Shown here piece by piece: positions 1 to 13,100 of a DNA stretch of 64,000 nt. The stretch covers positions 4,882,001 through 4,946,000 of the forward strand of contig CAKAKS010000032.1 in assembly GCA_916700875.1 (NCBI GenBank), given 5' to 3'. The notes under the pieces are model-generated. The model was not told the origin of the DNA. It did not search any database and saw nothing but the letters and a program-made list of their open reading frames with translations. Numbering within the stretch: position 1 is the stretch's first letter; every line of letters begins with the position of its first letter. Source of the DNA: Sebastes aleutianus. Its lineage: Eukaryota; Chordata; Actinopteri; Perciformes; Sebastidae. The translations under genes were made by a program, and so were the position numbers.

Positions 1-274
1 CGTTTCCTTCACTTGCGTATTTCCTTACATCTTAGTCCCTCCACCGGGGATTTATGGATGGACACAAGGGAACCATGTGATGAGAGAGGAAATGAGGAAA
101 TATATTTTTAGAGACATGAGACGTCCTTTAACAGATGTAGAGACATCTGATGTTTGTGTTTGTGTTTGCACTGATCTAATACTGATAAAGACACACTGTC
201 CTCACTGGCAGAGCAGCAGTGTTTGCTCTCCCTGCCTTTATATTATTGATTAATTATTAGCATCTGTATTTATT
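1..274. other. left edge, nothing recognised
   Basis: No exon, RNA gene or clear repeat boundary is seen. By position it is probably intron of nrxn3, whose downstream exons lie on the plus strand at 5485 and 17784. Confidence 0.4.
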
Positions 275-770
275 AAAGTGGGGGTAGGCAGTATATTTTT
301 GGCATCATTGGGCAAAAATTCCATAACAACCTTTCAGCATATTGTAATTCAAGTGTTCTGAGAGATAACTAGACTTTTGCATCTCCTCATGGCTCTGTTT
401 TCAGGCTTTAAAAAATCTAGCCCGTGACAGGAAACCTTGACCAATAACAGGTCATTTTAGAGAGAGAGCGTTCCTATTGGCTGTGCTTTGGCCGGTGGGC
501 GGTGCTTGGTATTTCCTCAACTGATCTCAACACGGCTGCGGGGTCACAAACTTTCTCATTTTACAGCTCAACCGTGCAGTACAAGATGATTCTGAAAACA
601 TTTGAGGTGAGAAATTTGGCAGTAACGTAACAGAATATTGATTCATATTTGATCAGCGCTGCCTAGTTTGACCGTTTGATCGGAGTTCACGAGTGATTGA
701 CAGTCAGCTCTCAGAGACGGCAGCTGGATGGCAGACTCCAGATCAGCTGTGACTGGTTGGTCTGTCTCCA
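275..770 (+). repeat. dispersed repeat family R1, copy 1 (truncated)
   Basis: This stretch is closely similar to 51349-52007 (same strand) and to 28437-28970 (opposite strand). Shared blocks include the segment around TCATTGGGCAAAAATTCCAT and the segment around GATCAGCGCTGCCTAG. The full copy at 51349 starts with AAGCTGCAGTAGGC and ends with a near-inverted CCTACTTCAGCTTT, so the family looks like a short terminal-inverted-repeat DNA element. This copy lacks the right end. An open frame at 728-1039 lies partly inside it and is not a gene. Confidence 0.75.
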
Positions 771-1725
771 TAGAAGTCAAATCAATCATCAAAACATTTC
801 AGCCAGAGAATGGTCACAGAATTGAAGTTTTTGACCCTACTATAAGTTTTTTTTCACCTTGTGAGTCTATGTGTGAGTCATCATGGCAAAATGTGGTCCT
901 GGAGACACCTACTGTAGCAGGAACTACCACAGAACAGGTTACTACTGTCTGTCTGTGGACAGAGTGTCACCACAATAGCGTTCCAACCATGGACTGTACA
1001 TATAGAGATGGACGACGTGTCGCCACTTCCTCCCACTGAACAAACGTGAAGCCAAATTATCCTGGATACAGGAGCTGCAATCTTGAGATTTTTACATCAT
1101 TTGGAGCCGGAGTCTGCGCAGTAGTGATCGGGGTGCAGGAGCCGCGATATCGAGGTCCCGCCCACACATCAGCCTGAGCCAATCACTAGTCGAGCATGGC
1201 TGCAGCTTGTTAGCGTGTGCTACCAAGCTGCTACAGATACAGCCACCTAAAATTTCCTAAAAGTGTGATTAATGTTGTGTGCTATATATTTTATGATGTC
1301 CTTGTTTTATGATTATTTTATCTGTGTAAAGTGTCTCTGAGTTTCTTGAAAAGAATAAGATATAAGTATGTTCTGTGTGGGAAGCACACTTCCTCATACA
1401 CATCAAATATGATAATAACAGAACAGCTGATCACAGGTAGGCTACGACCACTTCTGTTTTGATAATCACTGCTCCACATGGTGGATAGATTGCAACTGGT
1501 TTCCACATGACGCCATAGGGGAATTACGAGTTGGTCCCACGTTCGCCACGTCATCACAGTGGGATTTCCTTTCAGCCAAGGTCCCACCATTTCTTATCAA
1601 ATATATGTTTTGGCTTCACTTTTGAGGAGCTGTCATGTCGTCCATCTTTCTATGGTCACAACCGTGTAATGTGCAGTCACAAAACTGCGTAGTAGTATAG
1701 ATCAAAATGAAGGCCAGGTTCAAAG
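771..1725. other. no gene seen; probable nrxn3 intron
   Basis: Only short chance frames occur on both strands. I see no splice-flanked coding similarity and no repeat that I can bound. Confidence 0.4.
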
Positions 1726-1988
1726 ATGGTAAATGGTAAATGAACTTGCATTTAACTCCTTTCTAGTCTTATGACCGCTCAAAGTGCTTTACACTACATA
1801 TCAGCATTCACACACACACATTCATACACTGATGTCAGAGGCTGCCATGCAAGCTGCCAACCTGCCGATCAGGATCTAATCTAAATACTCATTCACACAC
1901 AAATGGCTCAGCCATCAGGAGCAGTTTGGGGTTAAGTGTCTTGCTCAAGGACACTTCAACATGTGACCGGAGGAGCCGGGGGATCATT
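1726..1988 (+). repeat. teleost dispersed repeat (CA-rich, 'caaggacact' family)
   Basis: The segment has the recurring fish-repeat order: a GGTAAATG start, a CTCAAAGTGCTTTACAC block, a short CA run, then AGTGTCTTGCTCAAGGACAC. A partial relative with the same GTCTTGCTCAAGGA block lies at 39262-39450. No coding capacity is seen. The class (SINE-like or MITE-like) cannot be settled from this copy. Confidence 0.6.
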
Positions 1989-2814
1989 AGGCCTGAAAAT
2001 GTATGTTTAGAAATCAAGATAATGATCGTAAGAGGTTTAGAAGCTGAGATATTGTAAGAAACGATGGTGATCTTGAAATTCCAAGACGGCCGCCATAACA
2101 TACCTGGAGGAGGTGGTTCCTATCAAAACTAGAATACTAAGGTAATCGGTCAGTGGAAAAAAAAGAAATGGTGCTTTTCTTCGGAGCGTCCACATTCATT
2201 TGCAAAGCTGTTTGACTGTTGTATGTGAAAGCCTATGTGGCAATAACCCTGCATCTGATTCTGATTCATTTTTGTTTTGCTGAGTATGTTATTATGACCA
2301 GAAAAGTCTGGTTTCATTAAAGCCTCATTCATACAAATGTATCTGGTCTATTGTCAGCCAGACATTTCTGATTGATGGTGAAATTCAATTTAGATGCACA
2401 CAGCAATGACCCAATTTATGTTGTGTTTGCAATTTACATAGATTATTTTTTGTAAAATCTAGATTAAAATCTAGATTGAAACATTAAAGGAACATTTTTT
2501 TCAAGTCTGTCAGGACTCCATATGTACATTTAAAACAGTTGTTGCTTGCTCTTGCTATAATCATTCCTCCTGTTCATACTGGCCGTTAAGAAATCCATTC
2601 CTAAAGTGGGTTCAGTGGAAGAGATGGGGATAAAAACCACAGTGCTTCTTCTGTGTAAAATACATTCCAAATTTTATATATATTTTTTTATTTTTGAGCA
2701 AACATAAGGCATCAGCAGTCAAGTTAATCAAATCATGTAAGTATCATCCAATGTTATGGTGTTAAATTCCCACTTTGAGTTACTATCCTTCTGAAGGAAA
2801 GAGGGAATTTGGGA
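1989..2814. other. no gene seen; probable nrxn3 intron
   Basis: AT-rich sequence with short frames only. Nothing could be supported as an exon or RNA gene. Confidence 0.4.
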
Positions 2815-3859
2815 CTAACTGTGATGGTCACTTGCCACTCAGCAGGCTGGTTGGGTTAATTATCTCTGAGGAGAGGCAGCTGTGGAGCCTGATTGTCCCT
2901 GATGAGGATCAGGTGGTTGAAGCCTATATCTACCCCTTGGTTTCAGTGCTCAGATGCTGACTCGTTGTCTCTTTGTCAGAGGTAGTGAGAGTGCTGTCCT
3001 GTTTTTGCTCTATCTGTATAGGAGTATGTGAATCCACAGAAGTACCATGTGAACCTATCTCTGGGATTTGCTCACCATTTAGGTTCTTCTCAGAGCTGGA
3101 GTCTCTTAGAGTGGGTTAGGTCTGTGTGGCCTGCCTTCGCTTTTTCCTTTGTTTCCTTTATGTTCCAGTCAGCTGCTCTGCAGCGATGTTTTAGTTTTAG
3201 TTTTAGTCTTTTCAAGATATATCGAGTCTAGGGAGCCTTCATTTTAGGCACGTTTTCATTTGTTGTTTCCCCTAACTTTTAGATTTCCCTGGTCCGCAAT
3301 TGCGTCCTTCTTCGCGTTCCCCTGACAGAATGAGTCAGCCAACGACGGACACAGTGGACCGTGCGACAATTGACACCGCTGCCCTCAAGCTTGACACTTG
3401 ACACAGCTAACGGCGCACAGGCAGGCTATCACTGCACAGGGAGCCCTGTTAGGCTCCCATGAGCAGATGCTACGTGCCATCGCTGAAGAACAGGCTGCCC
3501 ATGATAATATGTTGCGAGAAATACTTACCCAGTTGCAGACTCCACCCGAAATCCAAGCACCAAATTCAGTAAACCACTTCCAGTTCCGCCCCACAGTTCC
3601 ATAGCAGCCAATGAACCCAAGATGCCAACACCTGCCCGCTATGACGGGCATCCAGGGAAATGCAAAGGGTTTATTACCCAATGTAGCCTGGTGTTCGAGT
3701 TACAGCCCTCCATGCTTAACACAGAACGAGCCCAGGTGGCATACATTATATCCCTTCTCTCAGATAAAGCTCTTTCCTGGGCTACCGCACTGTGGGAAAA
3801 GCAGACCAGATTCCGCTGGTCCGCAATTGCGTCCCTCTCCCCGTGCCCCTGACACTAAC
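2815..3859 (+). mobile_element. internally deleted Ty3/gypsy LTR retrotransposon with 5-bp target duplication
   Basis: A 5' LTR of about 508 bp (2820-3327) starts TGTGATGG and ends CCTGACA. It is followed by a partial gag region, then about 37 bases matching the LTR end (from CTGGTCCGCAATTGCGTCC to CCTGACA, ending at 3854). The flanks carry identical CTAAC (2815-2819 and 3855-3859), the usual 5-bp duplication of LTR elements. Everything from mid-gag through pol and most of the 3' LTR is missing, so this is a deletion derivative. The same LTR recurs as a solo LTR at 54179-55262. Confidence 0.85.
3330..3818 (+). pseudogene. gypsy gag fragment, frameshifted
   Basis: Gag begins three bases after the LTR at ATG 3330. 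An early stop at about 3400 is followed by a frame change into a stretch with HEQMLRAIAEEQAAHDN. A second break near 3603 leads into a segment with GFITQCSLVFELQPS and LLSDKALSWATALW, typical of the capsid-like region of fish Ty3/gypsy Gag. It stops where the 3' LTR remnant begins. At least two reading-frame breaks and the loss of nucleocapsid and pol make it inactive. Confidence 0.8.
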
Positions 3860-5484
3860 AGACTATAACTTTGAAAGATTAACTCACACTAACACTGCTG
3901 AAGCCTCATATAGTATTAACTTCAGAAAAACTAAAATGTATGAATGGGATGGTGACTGTACATTTCCCTATCCCCCCCCCATCTCTTCTGTTGGAAGCAT
4001 GTTAAGAGGGGATCTTTTAATGGCAAGTGTGAACAGGAGGAAATATGACAGTAATCAAAACCTGTTTTTTCTTAAACAATTTGACTCCCTTCTAAATGTA
4101 CCAAATTAAGTGAAAATGGAGATTTGGGCTGGGGCCCAGGACATACAGTGGCATGGGAGTGTGTCCCCAAAATCTTCCAATTTATTCTATTATATGTTTG
4201 TTGATATTATTTGGATTCTATAGTCTGCTGAGTGACAGCAGGATTGGTTTAGGAGTGACAGGGACAGGGCTCACATAGGGAACTTCCACATATTGGTCTA
4301 ATTTATCTTACTGACTTCTCTCACAGCTGTACTGGAGTTGTTAATTGTTAATACAAACTGAATTTCTGCTGTTTCACATCATTAAAAGGTCTCATTGGAG
4401 GATTTAGAAAATGCATGCTTTGGTAGAGTTGCTATTGTTAAAGTTGTCATACATTACATTTAACTCATCAGGTTTGTTGACAAAAAAATCTTAACTACAA
4501 TTCTACAATCCTACAATTTAATTTAGCAGACGCTTTTGTACAAAGAGACGTACATCTGAGAATTTGTACAAAATTCATACAACACAAGCAAAGGTCCATA
4601 TACTAGTTTTTTCTCTAGCTTTCAACCGCTGTCTTTCTCAGACACTTGTGTTCATGTCAGTTGCTGATGGAAGCATAAAAACCCCAGTGTACAGGAAACC
4701 CAATAACACAAACCAATATCTCAGTGCTGAGGACCCTCCTACACAGAGCACAACATCTTGTCAGAGAGGGAGGTGTAGCAGGGACGAGGGCCAATCCAGC
4801 CCAGTGGCTACAAGCAAAGAGCCTCAAAACACAATTTATGACCATGATTGGACACTGCTAAATTAGGGTGGAGCTCCCTTACTGGAGAGAACCTGTCAGA
4901 ACATCGAGCCAGAGTCTTCCAGTCAAAGGACACTCTGTAACATACTAGGACTACCATTTGAATAAACTATAAGAAACATCCATCATTGGAAAATGTTAAC
5001 TTATTTCTTCTCAAAACATTATCAGTTATATAATTAATGTAGAATAGAATAAAACCACTCACAGCATCCACTGGGAAGAGGTCAAAGGTCACGGACCAGG
5101 AGTCAGTGGACGGCCAGAGAAAGATCGAGGACATTTCACATCAGACACCAGAGACCATTGACATGTAATTGATATTTAGGTCATATGACAACAACTGAGC
5201 CATCTCTATGACAACTGAGCAAACTCACATAACACGAGAGCGACTGTGAGATGCAGTTGAAAGCTCTGAAAAAAAGTGAACATTGAGTTAAGATCTTTTT
5301 GTCAAACCATTGTTTTCAAGGTCAAAAATGAACTTTGATGCTCACCTTCTAACTCTAACTCTATATTTCCCCTTGTCTTGTTGTGCCTTCTATGTTTTTT
5401 TGCTGGTGTCTCTTTGTGTTTTGGGGATCTTTGCTGTGGCTGTGACCTCTGATGACCTCAACATTCTGCCCACGAAGCATACAG
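3860..5484. other. nrxn3 intron, no other gene seen
   Basis: This stretch precedes the small nrxn3 exon. No other exon-like coding similarity was found. A frame opening at 5310 runs into the exon, but its first 58 codons or so are intronic: there is no similarity to neurexin there, and the acceptor AG lies at 5483-5484. Confidence 0.5.
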
Positions 5485-5565
5485 ATGAAATTGTGTCATC
5501 TGCAGAGTGTTCGAGTGATGACGAAGACCTGGAGGAGTGTGAAACTAGCCATGCAGGTGGGCTAG
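5485..5565 (+). CDS. nrxn3: neurexin-3, alternatively spliced juxtamembrane-stalk exon
   Basis: This 81-bp exon encodes the acidic stalk segment containing SSAECSSDDEDLEEC. It matches the neurexin stretch known as SAECPSDDEDIDPCEPSS in mammals, just after the last LNS domain and near splice site 5. The acceptor is ACAG at 5481-5484 and the exon enters in phase 1. Two donors are possible, both leaving phase 1: GCAG/GTGGGC after 5556 and CTAG/GTTAGT after 5565. They differ by nine bases (Gly-Gly-Leu). Phase 1 fits the terminal exon at 17784, which also enters in phase 1. Earlier exons (LNS and EGF domains) lie to the left of the window. Neurexins are presynaptic adhesion receptors for neuroligins, LRRTMs and cerebellins. 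The exon identity is well supported; the exact acceptor is slightly less certain because the pyrimidine tract is modest. Confidence 0.85.
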   Translation: MKLCHLQSVRVMTKTWRSVKLAMQVG

Positions 5566-6609
5566 GTTAGTTTGCATTTGCTTGCTTTTATTGTGCTTCC
5601 AATCATCTGCACCAGAGGATCGAGGTATCCTCATAGCATCACAACCCCATGGTTAAACAAAGTGTAACTTCATAAAACAGTAATAGTAAGCATAGCTGCA
5701 CTACACATTACCCGATACAAGGAAAGCTGGATTATTAAATGCAAAGTTCCAATTCAAATTGAAAATAGTCAAACTGGTGCATCAGTCATACAGAAAGTTA
5801 ATTTAGCTTCATTGAGTAAAACAGAAAGCCATTGATATCATGAGCTACACTTGCACATGGGGTCTTCCAAAGTGGTTAACATGGTCACCAATATATATAC
5901 AAATTCTGTCTGCTGAAAGGAATAATAAGGGTTAGTACATGTCATTGGAAATGTGCAAAATTTGTATGATGGTGAACCATGTTCTCTGCACTGATGCTGC
6001 AACATGTATCCCATTGTGTTTGAGTCCACTGCTCCTGCCATTCACCGCTCTACTGATCTTCATTCTGAAACAATCCATTTTCACAGTCTTTGTTTTCCCA
6101 TTTGTTCTCAGCTAAAATGCAGAGTGTTGTCTAGACTATAGAGATGTTTTGTTTTCATTTGTGCTTTTTTCCATATTGGCTTACGTTGGTACATGTTATA
6201 GAGAACAGATATCATTGAATTTCTGTGTATGAGTTTTTCCTTTTTTTGGGTCATATTTGCTTTTAGGTGTACTTGATATTCTGTCTTTTTTGTATCTAAA
6301 TACTAAAAAATTCTAAAATGTCTAAGCCTTGTGATCACTTAGCAAATCAGTTTTGAAAGAATTTGGGAATTTCCACATTTTAGCAACATTAGTTTTTGTA
6401 GGATACAGCAAACAGCCATGCTACGGTGCATGGCAGTTAGGTTCATTTTCTAAAGGTTTATTAGTTTGAACATGTTCATAACATGTTTTTGTTTACAGCT
6501 ATAGCCAATTTAAAACAATACAGCATAACCTTTCAAATATAATGCTTATTTGAATGATCTCATAAGTCATTTTATTCAATATCCACCCAAACAGCAAACA
6601 GGGTGCCTT

Positions 6610-7128
6610 TAAAGGTCCCACATCGTGCTCATTTTCAGGTTCCTACTTGTATTTTGTGTTTCTACTAGAACATGTTTACATGCTGTAATGCTAAAAAAAA
6701 CAACTCTATTTTCCTCATATTGTCTGCCTGAATATACCTGTATTCACCCTTTGTCTGAAATGCTCCGTTTTAGCGCATTTCAATGGAATTGCAACGGAAT
6801 TGCATTGCCAGGCAACAGTTTGGGTCCATGTTTACTTCCTGTCAGCTGATGTTATTCACATACACTGCAACAGGAAACAAACTGGGACACCTTTTGAATG
6901 TTTATGTTTAAAACCGTGTAATGATCTATATATTGTATATTTGTGACATCACAAATGGACAGAAATACTAACGGCTTGTTTCAAACGCACAATTTCTGAA
7001 TAGGGGCTGTGTGTATTTTCTCCGTATATTGAGCGTTTTGATAGTTTAACAGTATTTATATAGCACTTAAACCGGCTTTATAATATAAAAGACATGGAAA
7101 TCGCACTTTTTACAATACGGGACCTTAA
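6610..7128. mobile_element. non-autonomous DNA element with TAAAGGTCCCA termini
   Basis: The left end TTTAAAGGTCCCACATCGTG and the right end TACGGGACCTTAAA are inverted repeats at the edges of about 520 bp of non-coding sequence. This is a common MITE layout in teleost genomes. No transposase is present. The superfamily is not assigned. Confidence 0.65.
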
Positions 7129-9545
7129 AAATGATGCTGTTGGGTGTAAATGGCATGTCGGCTTCACTATTTTGTTCATGTTGAGGATAAAGACAAGCTG
7201 TCCAATCCTGTACAAATCTTCCTGCTACAGTAAATCCACACACTCAAGTCCTATGTTGAAATTGTTTATGTCGAGCATAAACAGCAGATTGTGAAATATC
7301 TGTAGCCTAATGGATACATCCAGAAGCACGACTGGTGAGGATTTTAGTGCCGTTCTGCCGACCACCAGTTCTCCCTTTTTGAAGGTCATTCCCAAATTTT
7401 TTCAAAGAACATGTGAAAGGTTGTGGTGTAAATGGGTTTAAAGCTGTGCTGTGTAGCCTGAGATTCATGGGGATTTGTGAAGAAAGACAAAGACAGGGCC
7501 CCAGTCATCCAATCATGTGTTTACACAGAAATTCACACCATTCTAACATTAACATAATTTTGACGTTGATGGCATGCTTTTATTTTGAAATTTCTTTTCT
7601 TGTATTATTTTAAGAGTCAATGCTATTTCCTATTTTGTTTTTTTTTGTCTTTTCTAAATTTTTATTATTGAGACATCATTCTCGTCTATTCGCCAATCAC
7701 CCAAAAACACGCTGTTGTATTTTGGCCTCATCATGTGTGGCATGACGTTTTGGTGGGTGATGATTTATTATTTACACATATATTCGGGGGAACCATGCGG
7801 CTTTGTACCATGCGGCTTTCAATGAAAACATCCCTCTTTTGGTTTCAAAGCAAATAAAAAAGGCAAAAAAAATCTTTTCTTACCATCAGCTTTCTCGTCT
7901 TTAACAGGAAAAGTTATACATGTAACTGGCAGTTGTATTTGAAAACTGTTGTACACTCCTAAATTTTAAGTCTTCCAGTGCCAACTTCCTTCTAATGCCG
8001 GACTGCATTTGAACCTCTTTTAGTGTAGATGGTATAAAAAGATTTTTTTTGCACACAAAGTCTAGTTTTTTCCACTTTATTTTTTTCTCTTAAGCAATCA
8101 TTGGTAGTTTAGCAAACTCTTCGAATCATTGTCTTCAGGATGACCATTGATCATTTCTTTGCATGCTTTTTGATTGATCCTATAGACTCCATGCCCCTGT
8201 ATTTAGACTAACTTGGTTTGCTTTGTCTGCATTCATGTTTAAGTTGGAAGCCATTTTTGCGGTCGCAGCACCATTGAATGTTGTCTATCTTACCCCACAC
8301 CGTCTTTATTTGGTCAGTGTGGCTGTCTGGTTTGTTTGGAGAAGTTATCAAGTGATTCTGTTCTCTGTTGTAAAACTGTCGTGTTCTCCTTCCCCGTCAA
8401 TTAATTTCATAAGATGGCAATTAAGAAGGGTTCTTGAATAGCTAATAATACTATAAAACTGTTAGATATTTGATGACCAGGCAAACAGGTTATATAGTTT
8501 TTCTTGGAGACCATAGATATTCTGACTCATACAATATGGTATTGGTAAAAAAACACCTAATGACCAATGACCCATTAATGCCCAGGGTAATCTCTTAAAG
8601 CTGTAATTGTCACTCATAAATCTGACAACCATATCTAATAATACAAAGCTTTTCTAAAAGACAGTTTTGAAAGGTGGGATTATTGTCTCTGTTAGATCCA
8701 CTTCACCAGTTTCTTGATCAAAATTTGCTCCTCACAAGTCAGAACTTTTAGCTGGTATAATATGTCCAAACTAAACCAGCTGATGCTGAAAAGCACAGCC
8801 ACCATTTGTCAAGATCTCTGACCACACTGAAAAACCAAAAACAGTAGGAAAACTCCTCAAAGGCGTGCATTACAGACATCATCTGGTAAAGTGTGCAACA
8901 CAGATCTTCTTTTTCAGCGCATTTAATAGTGACAATAACACAATTTTACTCACATGTGGTGCCACAAAAAAGAACTCTAATGTCTTTTACAGACCAAACG
9001 CGTGTAATATGGGCTAATAAATCGAATTAATTAAAACAATTTTAACCCATTCATATTATGCACACAGAATCTAGAAGGTATACTATAAATTCTGACCATA
9101 TAGGATAAGCGATAGCGTTACATAAATTAGGCGCCATTCATTGTATTACCAGCAGTGGAAGCATAAAGTATGAGCTCACTGTCTTTCCTTGAGAAGTCCA
9201 CAGAGCCAAGGTATTTTAAGGTGACCATTATAAAATGACCATTAAGCTTTGTATTAAAGGCCATGTATTGCATATAATAAACACATACATATTATAGACT
9301 GTTCTCACTCCCAGCTCGTCAAATGCCGCCGCTTGGTCAGCGCCCCTCTGCATTGGAGACCAACGCACGGGGGTACCTCTCTTACGTTACTGTTGGACGT
9401 GTCATGGACGGCGTGTCAGTATACGCTCGTTACATGCATAGTGTCCTTTCAGAATATACATCCGTTTTCACAGGAAGTTAGGTTTCAGCAGCACAACCAC
9501 TTTGTTATTTTTAGGAAATGGTCGTGGTTGAAGTTAACTTCACTG

Positions 9546-10122
9546 ACTAACGAGTGACGTGACAAACGACTGACGATACTAACGAATCACATGGCTAACG
9601 ATTGATGATACTAACGAGACACGTGACAAACGACTGACGATACTATCGAGTCACATGACTAACAATTGACGATACTATCGAGTCACATGACTAACGATTG
9701 ATGATACTAACGAGTCACATGACTAACGACAGATGATACTAACGAGTCACGTGACTAACAATTTACGATACTAACGGCTGACGATACTATCGAGTCACAT
9801 GATTAACAATTGACGATACTAACGACTGACGATACTAACGAGTCACGCAACTAACGACTGACGATACTAAGGAGTCACGGGTCTAACAACTGACGATACT
9901 ATCGAGTCACGGGACTAACAACTGACGATACTAACGAGTCACGCAACTAACGATTGACGATACTAACGAGTAACGTGACTGACGATACTATCGAGTCACA
10001 TGACTAACAATTGACGATACTAACGACTGACGATACTAACGAGTCACACGACTGACGATACTAAGGAGTCACGTGACTAACGACTGACGATACTAACAAG
10101 TTACGTGACTAACGACTGGCGA
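9546..10122. repeat. minisatellite of about 32-bp units (ACGATACTA / GAGTCACGTGACTAACGA)
   Basis: About 18-20 imperfect units alternate the motifs TGACGATACTAACGAGTCAC and GTGACTAACGAC. Unit lengths vary because half-units have been gained and lost. Many units carry palindromes of the form GTCACGTGAC or GTCACATGAC. The 250 bases to the left (about 9300-9545, beginning TCTCACTCCCAGCTCGTC) resemble a dispersed fish repeat from which the array may have grown. Confidence 0.9.
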
Positions 10123-13100
10123 ATGTCCGTGCTGATTAATAATATAATAGAAATTATTACCAATGAATATTAAAATGATGAAGAAGGCACTACCGTATAA
10201 AATAAATAATAAGAGATGAAGGACTATGGTAAAAGTTAAAGTAAAAGGTGAAAGTTAAGAGATAAAATAAATCACATCAAAACCAGTGTGTAAAAAGTTC
10301 CTAAAAATGTAATTTAATCAAAAATATGGGTTTGTTTATCTTAAAAAAATATGGGACACTGTAAAGGAAGAACCAAAGGGTTATCATTGAAGCTGCTTTA
10401 CACAAAGGTGTTTATACAGTACAACAGGTATGCTCACAATTGGTGAACAGACCCTTTTTGAGACCAAAGGATCTGCAATGAATCACAAAAAAAAAAAAAA
10501 CTTTATGTGTTGACCATTTTCCAAATGACACGTTTGGTCTCCATTAATTTTCCCTTGATCATAGACTACTCAGAAATGTGCCATCTTATGGAATTCCTCT
10601 CCAGTTATATTTTTACTTACATGGAAAAACCATGTGTGTAGCATTAGGCAAAATATTGGATCATATGTCAAAAGACACTATGGGGTTAAAGCTGGTATCC
10701 ATACTGTTTTTCAGTCAAATGTTTATACATCCTTCTGAGCGGTGGAGTTATCATAAAACATACAAACTCTGGCACTGTTTCCACACAAGGTTTTCTTGTT
10801 TGAGTCTGACTAACGATCCGTTCAAATGAAAGCGCCTGCTATCACACTGGCTAACTGTTGTTGATGGTACATTAGTGCAGATATTTGATACCATTGCTAG
10901 GAAACTATGTTGGTGCCTGTTTTTTCTGAGTGCACAACTTCCCCACCGTCCAAATACATGTAAATCGAGTACTCCTCTTTCACCATCTGCCATAAACATA
11001 TCCTGTAGTATCCAGTTGGGCTTGAGAGTTATTCTTAGCTCTTATGTCAATGAAGCATTTTAATTAATCTTCCTTGAGTGGGAACATGGATGGCGTCCAA
11101 TACACAAAACATACCACAGTTTGAGCTAAACCGTCACAGACCCCATTTGTTCTCCTAAATTTGCTCCTGTTACATGTGTTTGCGAACCCCTTATAATTTG
11201 AAATTAAAGCTTGGGTAGATAACATTGGAGAAACCAGCAAGAGTACGCTAGATTTTAAAAATCATCCAACCTAAAAAAAAAACAGTCCACTGTTGTCAAC
11301 TCTTTTCCAATGAAAGCAGCTAGCAGCACTAGCTCCAAAAGTCCCTAAATCTAGAGAGCAAGGTCCATGTGGGCAACATGGGGCACACTTTTTTTTTGTC
11401 AGAGCATCTGATTTATTGATTGCTGTCATGATTTAAAGATAATTTCAACAAATATAACAAAAAAATCTGAAATACATAACCCGCTTTCGCTTTAAATGCC
11501 AGTGTGAAAGCATCTTTTGGACCCACTATTAACTGCTATAGAGAAATATTGATTAGCTGGTCATATAGCTTGTTGGTTCACACCTGTCACGGTAGACAGT
11601 AACAACTGAGGTGTCAACATATTTATATTATCATGCATCAAATTCAACAGCTTTAAGTCCATCAGTATCTAATGTCTAATTAGTTGGAACAAGTTTCGTT
11701 TTGGTAGGTTCAGATAAACCGCAGCCTCCTCTTCCATCTTCCACCGCCGCACAACGTTATGGATATCAGCTTTAAGCTCGTCTTTTTGACTCTTTATCAT
11801 ACTTGAATCCTAATTAAATTGCATTACACATATCGTACATGACAAATATTTTAAATATATGTTTTGTGTTTTTTTTATTTTGTCCCCTCTTCCCCACTGT
11901 TATTAGTTAAATTTGAGCTGTGTCCCAATTGCATACTAAACACTAATAGCCCGCTTCTTTTTTTTTTTTGTATATTTTTTGGGGTGGGGGGGTGGTGTGT
12001 GTTCACACTGGAAAAGTGACAAAATGATGTATACTCAAACATGTCCGTTTGCATACAGAATTCACTTGATGTTTAAATGTGGTGATGCACGTTTGCAATG
12101 TACTGCACAACAGAAATAGAGGAGAATTGGCTGTAGCTTTAACAAAGTTGCAGTTTTGACTGATGTCTGTCTGCACACATGTTGTATCATGAGTATCACA
12201 TGTTGTTTCTTGCCAGTACAAACTGCTACACTAACTTAATTCATTCATAGTAAGGGATTGGGACACAGTGTGCGTCTCCTATTTTTCTAACATTGGTCAG
12301 TCTTACCTGCTCCCAGTTTGCTGTGTTGTTTCTTTTCTACTTTCCCTAAATGCAACTTACTTTAAGCATGCATCAACATCCTGCAGTGCAACTAAAAACA
12401 AAACCAAAAATTAATAATAATAACAATAATAATAACCCATTCTCAGCCAGTACCGTCTCTCTCTGATGTACACCCAGACTGCACGGCCGGTTCATGTTTT
12501 AAGACTAACATTACAGATGAGAGAGGAGCCCGTCCTCCAGTCGAGTGCCTCTCTCAACAGTGTCTGTTTTATATTGTGTGCATCTGGTTGTAGTTGTGTG
12601 CAAAAATATTGGCTTTGTTCTTTCATCTTTAACATTTTTTCATTTGATAGTTTTAACTGGTCATATATTTTTTGTATTTCTCCAATTGATCACTGGCATT
12701 TTGGTTCTGATTATGGTTTTTGGCTTATTAAGTATGTTTGGTTTGTTTTTTTGTCAATCAGATAATATTTTAAATCGCAGTGTGAACTATTTTTTGATAT
12801 AATTAGACTTTTTGGATTTGGAACTACTTCAGTGACTAACTTGTGTGTTTTATTTTCCTACAGTATGTTCAAAGTTTATAACACAAACAGTTGCACGGTC
12901 AACTTAACGTCAGGCATTTTTATAAATGTACGCAAAAGCCCACAAATTAGTGGGTGGAGCAGTTCCCAATCCACTTCTCACATATCTTCCATTTTTCAGA
13001 TTATTATTTTTATTTTTTAAATCTATTTTTGACAAAACAAATTAATTCTTTGCTGAATAATATTTTGACTGTAAGACAAAAAACAAATGAATTGCATGGC

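Noticed and set aside
728..1039. 103-codon frame near the left edge
   Set aside because: It begins inside repeat R1 and has no recognised domain or splice context.
5310..5484. Hydrophobic N-terminal frame before the nrxn3 stalk exon
   Set aside because: It looks like a signal peptide in frame, but it lies in the intron before the acceptor AG and has no match to neurexin.
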